A DNA stretch of 47,079 nt from CAZWUW01 sp964636895 (GTDB lineage Bacteria > Bacillota > Thermincolia > Thermincolales > CAZWUW01): positions 1 to 47,079 of the forward strand of contig CAZWUW010000009.1 of NCBI GenBank assembly GCA_964636895.1, in the 5' to 3' direction. A program made the translations under genes and the position numbers. Below, piece by piece: positions 8,147 through 17,213 of this stretch. The notes under the pieces were generated by a model. That model made no database searches and was not told where the DNA came from. It saw only the letters and a list, made by a program, of their open reading frames with translations. The stretch's first letter is position 1, and every line of letters starts with the position of its first letter.

Positions 8147-9070
8147 ATGGACACCAAGGATTTAATTATTATCGGTGGCGGCCCAGCCGGTTTAACTGCC
8201 GGACTGTATGGAGCCAGAGCTGCGCTAAACACTCTTTTGCTTGAACACGGCATGCCCGGGGGACAGGCTGCTACCACCGACCGTATCGATAATTACCCAG
8301 GTTTTCCACAAGGCATAGCTGGTCCGGATTTGATGATGCAAATGGATGAACAGGCCCGGCGTTTTGGATTGGTTGTAGAGTTTGCCCATGTTAATAAAAT
8401 TGACCCCGGTCAGGGTATATTTACAGTGCAGACGGACAATGGCAACATTAACACCAAAGCGCTTATCATAGCAACCGGGGCTGAGGCTATCGTTTTGTGG
8501 GTGACGGGTGAAAACGATTTTCTTGGTCGAGGGGTTTAATACGTTGCCACTGGTGTCGGCGCCTTTTTTCAGGGTTAAAAAGTAGCTGTAGAAGGCGGAG
8601 GCGATTCAGCGATGGAAGAAGGTCTTGTTTTGAACAGGTTTGCTGATACGGTGTCTCTTATCCATCGCCGGCAAGAACTGCGGGCTACTAAGGTAGTCCA
8701 AGAAAAAGCCCTGAATAATGAAAAAATTGAATTTGTTTTAAATGCTACGGTATCATCTGTCTTAGGCAATGACAAGGTGGAAGCCGTTAAAGTTATGAAT
8801 AACCGCGACCGGGAAGAAAAGTCCATAACCGTGGACGGTGTTTTTGTCTATATCGGCAAAAAACCTGCTGCTGATTTGGTGCAGGAATTGGTCAGCATTG
8901 ATGAAAAAGGCTATATTATTGTTGATCAACAGATGATGACATCCGTGCCAGGCCTATTTGCCGCCGGAGATGTCCGGCAGACACCTTTAAGGCAAGTGGT
9001 CACTGCCGTGGGCGACGGTGCTATCGCTGCTGTGGCAGCCGAACAATACATTGAAAGCCTGAATTTATGA
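8147..9070 (+). pseudogene. trxB: Thioredoxin reductase gene with two in-frame TAA stops and loss of the CxxC active site
   Basis: One continuous frame gives a full-length (about 307 codon) TrxB-like flavoprotein: FAD motif IIGGGPAGLTAGLYGARA and MPGGQAATTDRIDNYPGFP at the start, and VFVYIGKKPAADLV and PGLFAAGDVRQTPLRQVVTAVGDGA at the end. The middle is damaged. TAA occurs at 8537-8539 and 8576-8578. The redox motif expected as CATCD reads VATGV at 8543-8557, so both active-site Cys are gone. The NADPH loop reads VEGGGDSA instead of VVGGGDSA. TAA cannot encode selenocysteine. Either this is a recent pseudogene, or a local sequence error, or the two halves are expressed separately without dithiol chemistry. 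The 3' end overlaps the convergent kinase gene by 6 nt. Confidence 0.88.
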
Positions 9071-10438
9071 TAATGGTATTGAAAAATGAAAAACAGTACC
9101 GCCGTTAGTAGCATTTTCGGCCCAAATACGGCCGCCGTGTGCTTCGACAAATCCTTTGGCTATTGCCAGGCCCAGCCCGGTACCGCCACCGGATCGGGTG
9201 CGGGATTTGTCGCCCCGGTAAAAGCGTTCAAAAATGAATGGCAGGGCCTCCGGAAGTATGCCGCTGCCGGTATCCTGAACAGATAAAAATAAGAAGTTTT
9301 CTTCTTTGGATACGGTGATATGGATAACACCACCCTCCGGAGTATGTTGCAGGGCGTTGTTCAATATATTCAGCAGCACCTGAGAAACCCTGTCCTGGTC
9401 AAGGTTGACCAAAGGCAAACTGTTTTCTAAGGAAAATTTAAGGGTAATATTTTTCATAGCTGCAACATTACGCACCGGTTCAACCACTTTTTCAAGTAAA
9501 CCTATTATATTTACCGGTTCAAGATGAAGCGTTAACTTGCCTGCTTCAGCCAAACTGAGTTCCTGTAGTTCGCCGACGAGTCTGGTCATTCGCAGAACCT
9601 CGTCATGCAGGGAGATAATCACTTCGGGTGACGGTGCAAGCGCACCATCTTGCAAAGACTCAAGATTTCCCCGCAAAATAGTTAGCGGTGTTCGCAACTC
9701 ATGGGCCACATCGGCAACCAGGTTTTTTCTTAGTGCTTCACTGTGCTCCAGATTCTCTATCATATTATTAAAAGCTTTAGATAATTCGCCGATTTCGTCC
9801 CCGCCCCGCACTTCCACCCGGTGAAAAAGTTCGCGCCGGGATATTTTTTTTGTCGTTTTGGTTAAATCAATAATGGGGGAGGTGATACGGCGAGAATACC
9901 AGATCCCCAGCCCCATGGCCAGTATACTAGCGACAATGCCACCGCCCAAAATTGCAGTTGAGGCAGAGCGGGAAAATATTTGTTCCAGCGTAACTAATAC
10001 TTCCGGCGGATTCGTCTTTAACAGAACTGTGCCTACGATATTATTGTTGATTATTACTGCCGTCCCTTTGCGTACCTCCTTATATGTTATAACGGCGCCC
10101 AGCGCCTCATTATCCGAATCACCGACAACAAAATTGTTACTGTCAAAGATTAATAGCCGATCACCTGAAATCATGCCCATCCGGGCCCCCATCATGTGCC
10201 TGCCCATACCATATCGTCCGGGAATGACCAATAATTCCTGCACACCGTTCCAACTGCCGGACTCTGCGTAAAATGATGCCAGTACCTCAAGCCATTGTTT
10301 TTCCCTGGCCAACCGCAGGTCGTTGATATAATTCTGAAAAAGCTTTTTTGTAGCCACCGTAGATACAATGGCTACAATGGATGTAGCCAGTAATACGACT
10401 ATAATAAAAGCCGCGGTTAATTTAGTGCGCAGGTTCAT
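9065..10438 (-). CDS. Membrane sensor histidine kinase (BaeS/PhoR-like)
   Basis: A 457-residue protein with TM1 (about 8-28), an extracytoplasmic sensor region rich in Gly/Met/Arg (GRYGMGRHMMGARMGMISG), TM2 (about 158-180), HAMP (RITSPIIDLTKTTKKISRREL), HisKA with intact H-box VAHELRTPLTILRG, and HATPase_c with N box (NILNNALQHT), DTGSGI and GGGTGLGLAIAKG. It probably phosphorylates the response regulator encoded 25 nt upstream on the same strand. The Met/His-rich sensor segment could bind metal, which is inference. Confidence 0.93.
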   Translation of the reverse strand: MNLRTKLTAAFIIVVLLATSIVAIVSTVATKKLFQNYINDLRLAREKQWLEVLASFYAESGSWNGVQELLVIPGRYGMGRHMMGARMGMISGDRLLIFDSNNFVVGDSDNEALGAVITYKEVRKGTAVIINNNIVGTVLLKTNPPEVLVTLEQIFSRSASTAILGGGIVASILAMGLGIWYSRRITSPIIDLTKTTKKISRRELFHRVEVRGGDEIGELSKAFNNMIENLEHSEALRKNLVADVAHELRTPLTILRGNLESLQDGALAPSPEVIISLHDEVLRMTRLVGELQELSLAEAGKLTLHLEPVNIIGLLEKVVEPVRNVAAMKNITLKFSLENSLPLVNLDQDRVSQVLLNILNNALQHTPEGGVIHITVSKEENFLFLSVQDTGSGILPEALPFIFERFYRGDKSRTRSGGGTGLGLAIAKGFVEAHGGRIWAENATNGGTVFHFSIPLS

Positions 10439-10463
10439 ATTTGTATCGACTCCATCCTGATAG

Positions 10464-11156
10464 TCAGTCTTTTATAAATTTATATCCTATACCGTAAACA
10501 GTCTGAATTAAACGGGCATTTGCCGATTCGTTTTCTATTTTGTGGCGCAGATTACTGATATGTGAATCAATTGAACGTTCATAGCCCTCATATGCTTCGC
10601 CCAGAGCGGTTTCCAGTATCTGCAGGCGGCTGAATACCCGCCCCGGATTTTGCACTAACAGCGACAAAATATTATATTCTGTCGGAGTTAAAGTAACGGG
10701 TTGCCCGCCGGCATTTACCTCCCGGGTATTAAGGTTTACCTGCAGGCTGCCGGCAACAATAACATCTGCGCTATCCAATGCTTCACCGGGACTTATGCGC
10801 CTAAGTACCGCTTTGATTCTGGCGGTAAGTTCACGCAAACTGAAAGGTTTGGTCACATAATCATCCGCGCCAAATTCAAGTCCCAGTAATTTATCCACTT
10901 CTTCAGCTCTGGCAGTCAACATGATTATTGGGACTTTAGAAAACTTGCGCAGTTCCCGGCAGACATCCAAACCGTTCATACCCGGCAGCATGACGTCCAA
11001 TAAAACCAAGTCGGGGATGGTATGCTTAAAGATATCCAGGCCTGTTTTCCCGTCATTGGCATATATTACCTCAAATCCTTTGTTTTTAAGATAATTAGCA
11101 GTCATTTCAATAATCTTATCTTCATCTTCGATAATCAGGATTTTATTACCCGTCAC
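10464..11156 (-). CDS. OmpR-family response regulator
   Basis: A 230-residue protein with a receiver domain (IIEDEDKI acidic pair, phospho-acceptor Asp in DLVLLDVMLPG, conserved Lys in DDYVTKPF) and a winged-helix DNA-binding domain (TPTEYNILSLLVQNPGRVFSR, DSHISNLRHKIE, VYGIGYKF). GTG 11156 is chosen because AGGAGGT lies 6 nt upstream; the longer frame to 11249 would run through promoter and operator sequence. It is the first gene of the pair with the histidine kinase. Confidence 0.93.
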   Translation of the reverse strand: MTGNKILIIEDEDKIIEMTANYLKNKGFEVIYANDGKTGLDIFKHTIPDLVLLDVMLPGMNGLDVCRELRKFSKVPIIMLTARAEEVDKLLGLEFGADDYVTKPFSLRELTARIKAVLRRISPGEALDSADVIVAGSLQVNLNTREVNAGGQPVTLTPTEYNILSLLVQNPGRVFSRLQILETALGEAYEGYERSIDSHISNLRHKIENESANARLIQTVYGIGYKFIKD

Positions 11157-11213
11157 TATTATACCTCCTGAAACTCTATTTCTGAATATTGTTTTTATTT
11201 TAACAGATTTTTG

Positions 11214-11243
11214 TTGACAATGAAACATATCTACTGCTATAAT
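11214..11243 (+). promoter_or_regulatory. Near-consensus sigma-A promoter
   Basis: TTGACA (11214-11219), 18-nt spacer, TATAAT (11238-11243) on the plus strand. The downstream reading frame is only 20 codons (see 11321), so this strong promoter has lost its obvious gene or feeds the FmdB-type gene at 11481. Confidence 0.75.
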
Positions 11244-11253
11244 TAACACAACA

Positions 11254-11270
11254 ATACCCCCGTAGGGTAT
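11254..11270. promoter_or_regulatory. Operator-like inverted repeat, ATACCC-N5-GGGTAT, site 2
   Basis: ATACCC-CCGTA-GGGTAT begins 10 nt after the -10 box at 11238-11243, so it covers the expected start of transcription. It closely resembles known CsoR-type copper operators of Bacillota. It has the same arm sequences and spacing as site 1. Confidence 0.65.
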
Positions 11271-11320
11271 ATTGGCGTACTGGCCAACTAGTTGAACAAT
11301 TGGCAGGAGGTTGATTAATA

Positions 11321-11383
11321 ATGAGTACAGTTGCTATTCAGGTGTTAGGTGTTAGGTTCCAGGGTCATGGATCAGTGTTTTAG
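11321..11383 (+). other. 20-codon ORF with a strong ribosome site; remnant or leader peptide
   Basis: ATG 11321 follows AGGAGG at 11306-11311 and reads MSTVAIQVLGVRFQGHGSVF, then stops. The DNA within and after it contains tandem GGTGTTA units and a repeated ATGGTAAAA. Being behind a near-consensus promoter and an operator, it is either the stub of a deleted gene or a leader peptide. The rest of 11384-11480 holds no gene. Confidence 0.4.
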
Positions 11384-11480
11384 CGGGGGCTGAGGGTCGT
11401 CTCAAAGCGTAACAACCTATGGTAAAAGGTTAGGTTTTATGGTAAAATAACTGTATAATTTATTGCGAGAGGTGTTAATT

Positions 11481-11681
11481 ATGCCAGCTTACGATTTTAA
11501 ATGCAAGTCTTGTGACCATACTTTTACATCGCAAATCAGCATTAATGAAAGGGACAAAGTACGCTGCCCCGAGTGTAACAGCAAAAACCTGCAACAGATA
11601 TTCCAGAGCTTTGCCGTGCAGGTTAAGGGAAACGCTCAGGGTGGGTGCAATTCTTGTGACAAAGGGGGAGCTTTTGGTTGA
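11481..11681 (+). CDS. FmdB-family zinc ribbon protein
   Basis: A 66-residue protein starting MPAYDFKCKSCDHTF, with CxxC pairs CKSC and CPEC forming a zinc ribbon, followed by FQSFAVQVKG and a C-terminal Gly/Cys tail (GGCNSCDKGGAFG). This is the typical FmdB/CxxC regulatory-protein layout of unknown biochemical role. ATG 11481 has GAGAGGTG upstream. A TATAAT at 11454-11459 may be its own -10. Confidence 0.85.
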   Translation: MPAYDFKCKSCDHTFTSQISINERDKVRCPECNSKNLQQIFQSFAVQVKGNAQGGCNSCDKGGAFG

Positions 11682-11723
11682 GGCTAATATAGTTCAACCG
11701 GGAGTTGAAAAGAATTTGCAAAA

Positions 11724-11760
11724 AAGAACCGGTGTTTTGACACAACCGGTTCTTTTTTTT
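11724..11760 (+). terminator. Rho-independent terminator
   Basis: AAGAACCGG...CCGGTTCTT hairpin with a run of eight T residues, 43 nt after the FmdB-type gene. Confidence 0.9.
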
Positions 11761-11774
11761 GTGTGTTTACGTTA

Positions 11775-12122
11775 TTATAGGCTACTTTGAGTCACTGCAT
11801 TGCTCTGGTTAAGGGGGTAGTTGCCACAGCCACCGCCGCCGCCAAAGCCGGGACCCATGCCAAAGCCGCCAAAGCCTTTACGGCCCAAACCGGCTCCATT
11901 ACCGGGTGCAACCTGCTTTTCCTGCAATAGCTTGCCCTGTTCGGGGGTAAGTTGTCCGGCATCGACATAAATCTGTACTAATTGCTTTCGCAGTTCATCC
12001 ATTTGTTGATAAATTTTGTTCACCTGATCCTGCTGACTGTTGCTTAAGGCGGCAAAAGCTGCTGGTGCCATTAAGGCCAGGGTCAATACTGTAGCTACGG
12101 TTATAATAAGTTTCCTCTTCAT
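11775..12122 (-). CDS. Secreted DUF2680-like protein with a Gly-rich tail
   Basis: A 115-residue protein with a clear Sec signal peptide (KRKLIITVATVLTLALMAPAAFA). A short helical region (QQDQVNKIYQQMDELRKQLVQIYVDAGQLTPEQGKLLQE) follows, matching the DUF2680 pattern of a helix and a TPEQG turn, then a Gly/Phe/Met-rich tail ending in GGGGGCGNYP. AAAAGGAGGTG precedes the ATG. Its role is unknown; it is probably an exported envelope protein. Confidence 0.8.
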   Translation of the reverse strand: MKRKLIITVATVLTLALMAPAAFAALSNSQQDQVNKIYQQMDELRKQLVQIYVDAGQLTPEQGKLLQEKQVAPGNGAGLGRKGFGGFGMGPGFGGGGGCGNYPLNQSNAVTQSSL

Positions 12123-12260
12123 AACAATTCACCTCCTTTTCAGTTAATTAAGTATCTTATTATTATAATACTAAGTAACCATTAGGAAATCGTGGCAGAA
12201 ATGTGGAGAAATTATGGAGATTTCAGTTATAATAAAGATAAAGAAGAGGAGGGGTAAATA

Positions 12261-12659
12261 ATGCTTCAGGAATTATCAGTCCGGACAGAGAGGAGATCCC
12301 AGATGATAGATATCACCCAGGAGGTTCAGGGGATTATTACTGACGCCGGAATTAATAACGGAGTATGTTATATTTATGTTCCACATACCACTGCCGGTAT
12401 TACAATCAATGAAAATGCTGACCCTAGTGTGGTGACAGATATCCTGACTGAACTAGAAAAAATAGTTCCTTGGAATGACGGGTACAAGCATCTTGAAGGG
12501 AATTCCGCCGCCCATATCAAGGCCAGCATGATGGGTTTTGCCCAGGTGCTTATAATACAAGATAAACGTCTTTTACTTGGGACCTGGCAGGGTATTTATT
12601 TCTGTGAATTTGACGGACCCCGTTACCGCAAGGTTTATGTAAAGGTTATAAATGGGTGA
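12261..12659 (+). CDS. YjbQ/UPF0047 family protein
   Basis: A 132-residue, single-domain protein. The signature HTTAGITINENADP and the later HLEGNSAAHIKASMMG and LGTWQGIYFCEFDGPR are diagnostic of UPF0047 (YjbQ). Members have weak thiamine-phosphate synthase activity in vitro, and the true role is not settled. AGAGGAGGGG lies just before the ATG. Confidence 0.92.
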   Translation: MLQELSVRTERRSQMIDITQEVQGIITDAGINNGVCYIYVPHTTAGITINENADPSVVTDILTELEKIVPWNDGYKHLEGNSAAHIKASMMGFAQVLIIQDKRLLLGTWQGIYFCEFDGPRYRKVYVKVING

Positions 12660-12978
12660 ATGGGCTATTACGGACAAAAAAAAATGAACTGCATCAGCCG
12701 ATACAGTCCGAAGAAAAGGGAGAGGAGATTAGGCATGAGAATCATGTGTTATTGTTTTTAGTTTAGCCTATCCCCCGATTTTTTTCTACCTATATTCTGT
12801 TAGTTGTTAAATCTACAGGTTTAACGGTCTAATTAACTGTCCCAAGGGAATTGGCGGTCCCAAAAATATGATAATATACTGTTTAGCCGTTATTTTTGCC
12901 CTTTAACCGGAAAAAACTATTCCTTTACACGTAAATTAAAATAAAATGAAACCAACCAAATCGGCAGGAGGGATAATG
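12660..12978. other. 319-nt intergenic region with a possible promoter
   Basis: No supported gene is seen. A TTGGCG (12851-12856), 18-nt spacer, TATACT (12875-12880) promoter could serve the stress-protein gene. A stretch at 12719-12775 can partly fold (TAGGC with GCCTA and flanking G-rich/C-rich arms) and ends in a T-run, possibly a weak terminator for yjbQ. No known riboswitch consensus was recognised. Confidence 0.35.
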
Positions 12979-13488
12979 ATGTCACAGTTAAAGGAAAAGA
13001 CGGCTGAATGGATGACAACTGAAGAAATAACTTCATTAACACTGCCCATTAATAAAATCCTCCTGGCTACCGACGGATCTGTAGCCGCTATTGAAGCTAC
13101 CAAATATGCGGTTGGCCTGGCCAAGAAGTTTGGTGCCGAAGTACTGGCCGTATATGTAGCCGGACATGAAGAAGACTTTAATTTACCTGTCGAACTAAAA
13201 AAACAACAGTTTTTTGACGGGGTGCACCCCTGTGAAGCAGGTCTGGCGGTTGCCAAGGCGTTTGGTTTAAAAAATGGTGTGGTAGTGAATACGACCATAT
13301 TGAGAGGCAGTGTGCCACGCCATATTTTAAAAGCGGCCCAGGCCGAAAATGTTGATATCATAATAATGGGTGAGTCCGGCCGTACAGGACTTTCCCGCAT
13401 TACTCTTGGCAGTGTGGCGGAATCCGTCATCCGCCTGTCGCCTTATCCTGTGCTGGTCATCCGTCGGGACGGTTCAAAACACCCGTAA
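12979..13488 (+). CDS. Universal stress protein (UspA family)
   Basis: About 169 residues with a single Usp domain. The strand ILLATDGS opens the fold and the ATP-binding motif G-2x-G-9x-G-S is present as GESGRTGLSRITLGS. Final strands are YPVLVIRR. A roughly 25-residue N-terminal extension (KTAEWMTTEEITSLTLP) precedes the domain. ATG 12979 is favoured over 12976 by spacing to AGGAGGG. It likely binds ATP and modulates stress responses. It is monocistronic, closed by a strong terminator. Confidence 0.92.
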   Translation: MSQLKEKTAEWMTTEEITSLTLPINKILLATDGSVAAIEATKYAVGLAKKFGAEVLAVYVAGHEEDFNLPVELKKQQFFDGVHPCEAGLAVAKAFGLKNGVVVNTTILRGSVPRHILKAAQAENVDIIIMGESGRTGLSRITLGSVAESVIRLSPYPVLVIRRDGSKHP

Positions 13489-13493
13489 ATGTA

Positions 13494-13521
13494 CCTCTCG
13501 TTTTTTTACGAGAGGTTTTTT
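13494..13521 (+). terminator. Rho-independent terminator
   Basis: CCTCTCG-TTTTTTTA-CGAGAGG hairpin followed by six T residues directly after the stress-protein gene. Confidence 0.92.
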
Positions 13522-13580
13522 CTTGTCTTTTTAAGGCTTAATGGTTTAAAATAGGTGTAGTAATTTTAAGGTGTGATAAT

Positions 13581-16517
13581 ATGCTGGACAGAGAATACAT
13601 ATTTCTTGACCTTGAGACAACAGGTTTGGATGCGGTGCAGGATGAAATCATTGAAATTGGAGCTGTTAAGTCCCGCCAAGGTGAGATAATTGATACCTTT
13701 CATACCCTGGTAAAGCCTGGGTGTAGAATTTCTTATAAAATAAAAAAATTAACCGGGATTTCCGATGAAATGCTGAATGATGCTGCCCCGGTCAAGCAAA
13801 TTCTACCTCAGTTGCTTGATTTTATAGGTGATTTACCGCTAGTTGGTCACAATATTAATTTTGATTTGGGCTTTATCAACCAGGCGTTAGGGACTCCGGT
13901 AGCTAACGAATTCATTGATACTTTAGAACTGGCCCGGCTGGTTTTACCAACTGCCGCCAGTTACCGGCTGGGCAGTTTGCGGGAAAGACTCACCGGTCTT
14001 CGGCCGGTGCAGCACCGGGCTTTGGAAGATGCCAAATCAACGGCGGAAATATTCTATAAAATACTGGAAAGTATGGCCGCTATTGATATTTCTGTGCTTA
14101 GAGATATAAATAGATTACTTGCAGTTTCCCAATGGTCTGGCAAAAACGTTTTTCTTCGCCTGGAACAGCACAAGTCAGCATTTTTTCCGTTAGCCAAAAT
14201 TGATCTGGCGTATAACTTCATGAAAAAAAATGAGGAAATAAAATTAGCCGGTCCGGCCCTCAATAATGAACCGGATAGCTCCCGGCTACTGATTGACCCG
14301 GCAAAACTGCATGGGCTCTTGGCAGCTGACGGTCCATTTGCGCGCCGGTACCCAGATTATCAGTACCGGTCGCAACAGGTAGATATTATAACCCTTACGG
14401 CTAAAGCTTTTAATGAAGAAAAACATCTGCTGATCGAAGCCGGTACAGGCACCGGGAAATCACTTGCCTATCTTTTGCCTGCCATATATTGGGCCGTGCA
14501 AAACAATACCAGGGTTGTTATTGCCACCCATACAATAAATCTGCAGGAGCAATTATGGCAGAATGATTTACCGGTCATCAAACAGATTACCGGACTGGAA
14601 TTTAAGGAGGCGCTGGTTAAAGGACGAAATAATTATATCTGTCTGCGCAAATGGGAGCAAAACAAGAAGGACGCGGAGGCGCTTAATGCGACAGAAAAGC
14701 TCTTTTGTGCCAGACTGCAGGTATGGCTCACCAACACAATGGATGGAGACCGCAGTGAAATCAATTTAAATGCTCAGGAAGCTGCGGGTTGGACAGATTT
14801 TTGTGCCGACCCCGAAACCTGCCTGGGGCCAAAATGCTCATGGTTTAACAGCCACTGTTTTTTTATGAAATCAAGACACCGGGCAGAGGATGCTCATATT
14901 CTGATAACTAATCACAGTGTGCTGCTGTCCGACCTTAAAACCGACAACCGAATCTTGCCCGCACATGATTACCTGGTTATTGATGAGGCGCATAATCTAG
15001 AAGATCAGGCCGGCGAGCAATTGGGCGCTGTGGTAACATCAAGTTATATAAACAGGCTGTTGCAGCACCTATATTCCGGTGGGTTAGGCAGCCAAAATCC
15101 CGGGCTGCTTTATAATATAAAAAGTCTTTTTGAAGCCCGGTCAAATTTTGTGGATGATAAAGATTTAAAAGAAAGAGCGGAAAAAGCCATTGCCGCTGTT
15201 AAAGAGACCCGTGCCGGTTTCCGGGACTTCTCTGCCTGTCTGTTGAATTTTTGTCAGGCGAATTCCCAGGGTGTGGATGATTACGCCTGGCAAACTGTCA
15301 GAATTCGCGAAGAACAACACTCAGGCCAAAGCTGGGCAGTTTTGGAATCGTGCCTGGAAAACCTTACCAGCCGGCTGAAGACAACTGCTGTTAATCTGGA
15401 ACAATTGCACCAATTATTAGCCGGGGATTTAGCCGGCGATGGGGTTGAGGCTAACGGACTGCTAAAAGAACTGGATTATCAAATTAAGGTTATCCTGCAA
15501 GCCGCCGAGGACATACGCGCTATTTTATATGCTGCCGACCCGGAAATAGTAGCTTGGGTGGAATATGATAAGACCGGGCAATTTACTTTAAAAGCTGTAC
15601 CTGTTTCCGTTGGGGCGATTTTGGCTGAAAAACTTTTCATGGTCAAAAAAGGCGTTATTCTAGCATCTGCCACCTTAAGCATTGACGGGAATTTTGATCA
15701 CTTTAGGGAACGGCTAGGACTTAATTGTATCCCGGCAGAGACGGTATTGGAAATCCAAGTGACTTCGCCATTTAACTATGATGAACAGGCCTTTTTGGGT
15801 GTGATTCGGGATTTGCCGGATCCGGGCAAGGTGCCGGAAGAAATCTTTGCCGGTGAAGCTATACCGGTACTTGCCGATATTGTTAAAGTGCTGCAAGGCC
15901 GGACTCTTGTCTTGTTTACATCTCACCGGCTGCTTAGACAGGTTTATGCAGGACTCTGTACTGAATTAGAGAAGGAGGATATTACAGTTCTCGGGCATAA
16001 TATTGATGGGGGCCGCAGCAGACTACTTGAAGAATTTAGAGCCAATGCGCGAGCTGTTTTATTAGGGGCCAGCAGTTTTTGGGAAGGTGTGGATTTGCCT
16101 GGCGATATTTTAAAGTGTGTGGTAATTGCTAAACTACCTTTTGCCCCGCCTAACCAGCCTTTAATGGAAGCCAGAATGGAAAAATTGGCGGCCATGAATA
16201 AAGTTGGTTTTACTAACCTGTTATTGCCTCAGGCAGTAATACGGATGAAACAGGGTTTTGGACGCCTGATCAGGTCTGAAAAGGATGAAGGGGTAGTGGT
16301 GGTGCTTGATCGCCGGATTGCGGAAAAAAGATATGGGCGTAAATTTTTTAACTCTTTGCCGATATGTACTCATTTTAAAGGTGATAAGCATCTGGTGCTA
16401 CATAAACTCACGGACTGGCTTGACGGCAAACGGCCGGCATTACATCAGTTTAAACTTATTGCCAACGTATCCTGCGTGGCAAAACAATTAAAAGAAAAAA
16501 ACGAACCCCTTCTTTAA
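13581..16517 (+). CDS. dinG: DinG-family helicase with N-terminal DnaQ-like 3'-5' exonuclease
   Basis: A 978-residue fusion. Residues 1-165 are a DEDDh exonuclease (FLDLETTGLD; GHNINFDLGF; HRALEDAKSTAEIF). The helicase part has Walker A EAGTGTGKSLAY, DEAH box VIDEAHNLED, motif V-like SSFWEGVDLPGD, and motif VI QGFGRLIRSEKDEGVVVVLDRR. Unlike the classic Bacillus form, cysteines CLRKWEQ...FCADPETCLGPKC...C lie where XPD-type enzymes hold a 4Fe-4S cluster, so a cluster is plausible. It likely acts in DNA repair on single-stranded or structured DNA. It starts at ATG 13581. Confidence 0.94.
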   Translation: MLDREYIFLDLETTGLDAVQDEIIEIGAVKSRQGEIIDTFHTLVKPGCRISYKIKKLTGISDEMLNDAAPVKQILPQLLDFIGDLPLVGHNINFDLGFINQALGTPVANEFIDTLELARLVLPTAASYRLGSLRERLTGLRPVQHRALEDAKSTAEIFYKILESMAAIDISVLRDINRLLAVSQWSGKNVFLRLEQHKSAFFPLAKIDLAYNFMKKNEEIKLAGPALNNEPDSSRLLIDPAKLHGLLAADGPFARRYPDYQYRSQQVDIITLTAKAFNEEKHLLIEAGTGTGKSLAYLLPAIYWAVQNNTRVVIATHTINLQEQLWQNDLPVIKQITGLEFKEALVKGRNNYICLRKWEQNKKDAEALNATEKLFCARLQVWLTNTMDGDRSEINLNAQEAAGWTDFCADPETCLGPKCSWFNSHCFFMKSRHRAEDAHILITNHSVLLSDLKTDNRILPAHDYLVIDEAHNLEDQAGEQLGAVVTSSYINRLLQHLYSGGLGSQNPGLLYNIKSLFEARSNFVDDKDLKERAEKAIAAVKETRAGFRDFSACLLNFCQANSQGVDDYAWQTVRIREEQHSGQSWAVLESCLENLTSRLKTTAVNLEQLHQLLAGDLAGDGVEANGLLKELDYQIKVILQAAEDIRAILYAADPEIVAWVEYDKTGQFTLKAVPVSVGAILAEKLFMVKKGVILASATLSIDGNFDHFRERLGLNCIPAETVLEIQVTSPFNYDEQAFLGVIRDLPDPGKVPEEIFAGEAIPVLADIVKVLQGRTLVLFTSHRLLRQVYAGLCTELEKEDITVLGHNIDGGRSRLLEEFRANARAVLLGASSFWEGVDLPGDILKCVVIAKLPFAPPNQPLMEARMEKLAAMNKVGFTNLLLPQAVIRMKQGFGRLIRSEKDEGVVVVLDRRIAEKRYGRKFFNSLPICTHFKGDKHLVLHKLTDWLDGKRPALHQFKLIANVSCVAKQLKEKNEPLL

Positions 16518-16568
16518 TTATGTTATAATTAGTGTTAAAATAAATTATTACGTGCATTGGAGGTATCC

Positions 16569-17213
16569 TTGACAAAAATGAGAAACCAACCCATTATTGT
16601 AAAAGACGCAGTACCATATATTGCTGTATTAGGCTTGCTAACGACGGCATTATATCTTTATATCCCGGTTTTGGCTGTTATTACTGCAGTACTGTTGATA
16701 TTTGTGGCCTTTTTCTTCCGCAATCCACCGCGCCGCATTCCTGCAGATGAAGGCATTCTCGTATCCCCGGCGGACGGAACCATTATGGATGTTTCCGAAA
16801 TAACAGAAGATCGTTTTATTAAGGATAAAGCAATAAAAGTAAGTATTTTTTTATCTGTTTTCAATGTTCATCTTAACAGGTCACCGCTAAGCGGAGAAAT
16901 TAAATACCGCAGTTACCGCCCGGGTAACTTTTTGCCGGCATACAAAGGACATGCTTCGGATATAAATGAAAAGAATTATGTTGGTATTGATAACGGAAAC
17001 ATAAAAATACTGGTCACGCAAATCACCGGTTTTATTGCTCGGCGCATCGTCTGCTGGGTGAATATGGGTGACCAGGTAGAACGGGGCGAACTTTTTGGCC
17101 TGATTAAATTTGGTTCCTGTACGGAAATTATTGTGCCGGCTATGGTTGAAGTGATGGTCAAAAAAGGTGATAAAGTAGTTGGTGGTGAAACGGTTATTGG
17201 GAGGATTCGCTGA
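16569..17213 (+). CDS. psd: Phosphatidylserine decarboxylase proenzyme
   Basis: About 214 residues; TTG 16569 is 4 nt after GGAGGT and ATG 16578 is the alternative. An N-terminal hydrophobic pair (YIAVLGLLTTALYLYIPVLAVITAVLLIF) anchors it. SPADGTIM and FNVHLNRSPLSG are family signatures. The GS in LIKFGSCTEI is the self-cleavage site that generates the pyruvoyl cofactor. It converts phosphatidylserine to phosphatidylethanolamine. It is translationally coupled (TGATG) to pssA, which makes its substrate. Confidence 0.95.
   Translation: MTKMRNQPIIVKDAVPYIAVLGLLTTALYLYIPVLAVITAVLLIFVAFFFRNPPRRIPADEGILVSPADGTIMDVSEITEDRFIKDKAIKVSIFLSVFNVHLNRSPLSGEIKYRSYRPGNFLPAYKGHASDINEKNYVGIDNGNIKILVTQITGFIARRIVCWVNMGDQVERGELFGLIKFGSCTEIIVPAMVEVMVKKGDKVVGGETVIGRIR

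Noticed and set aside
8537..8578. Read-through or selenocysteine in trxB
   Set aside because: Both stops are TAA, not TGA, and the active-site Cys codons are replaced as well, so recoding cannot restore the enzyme.
11340..11445. CRISPR or satellite array
   Set aside because: The GGTGTTA and ATGGTAAAA copies are only two each with no regular spacers.
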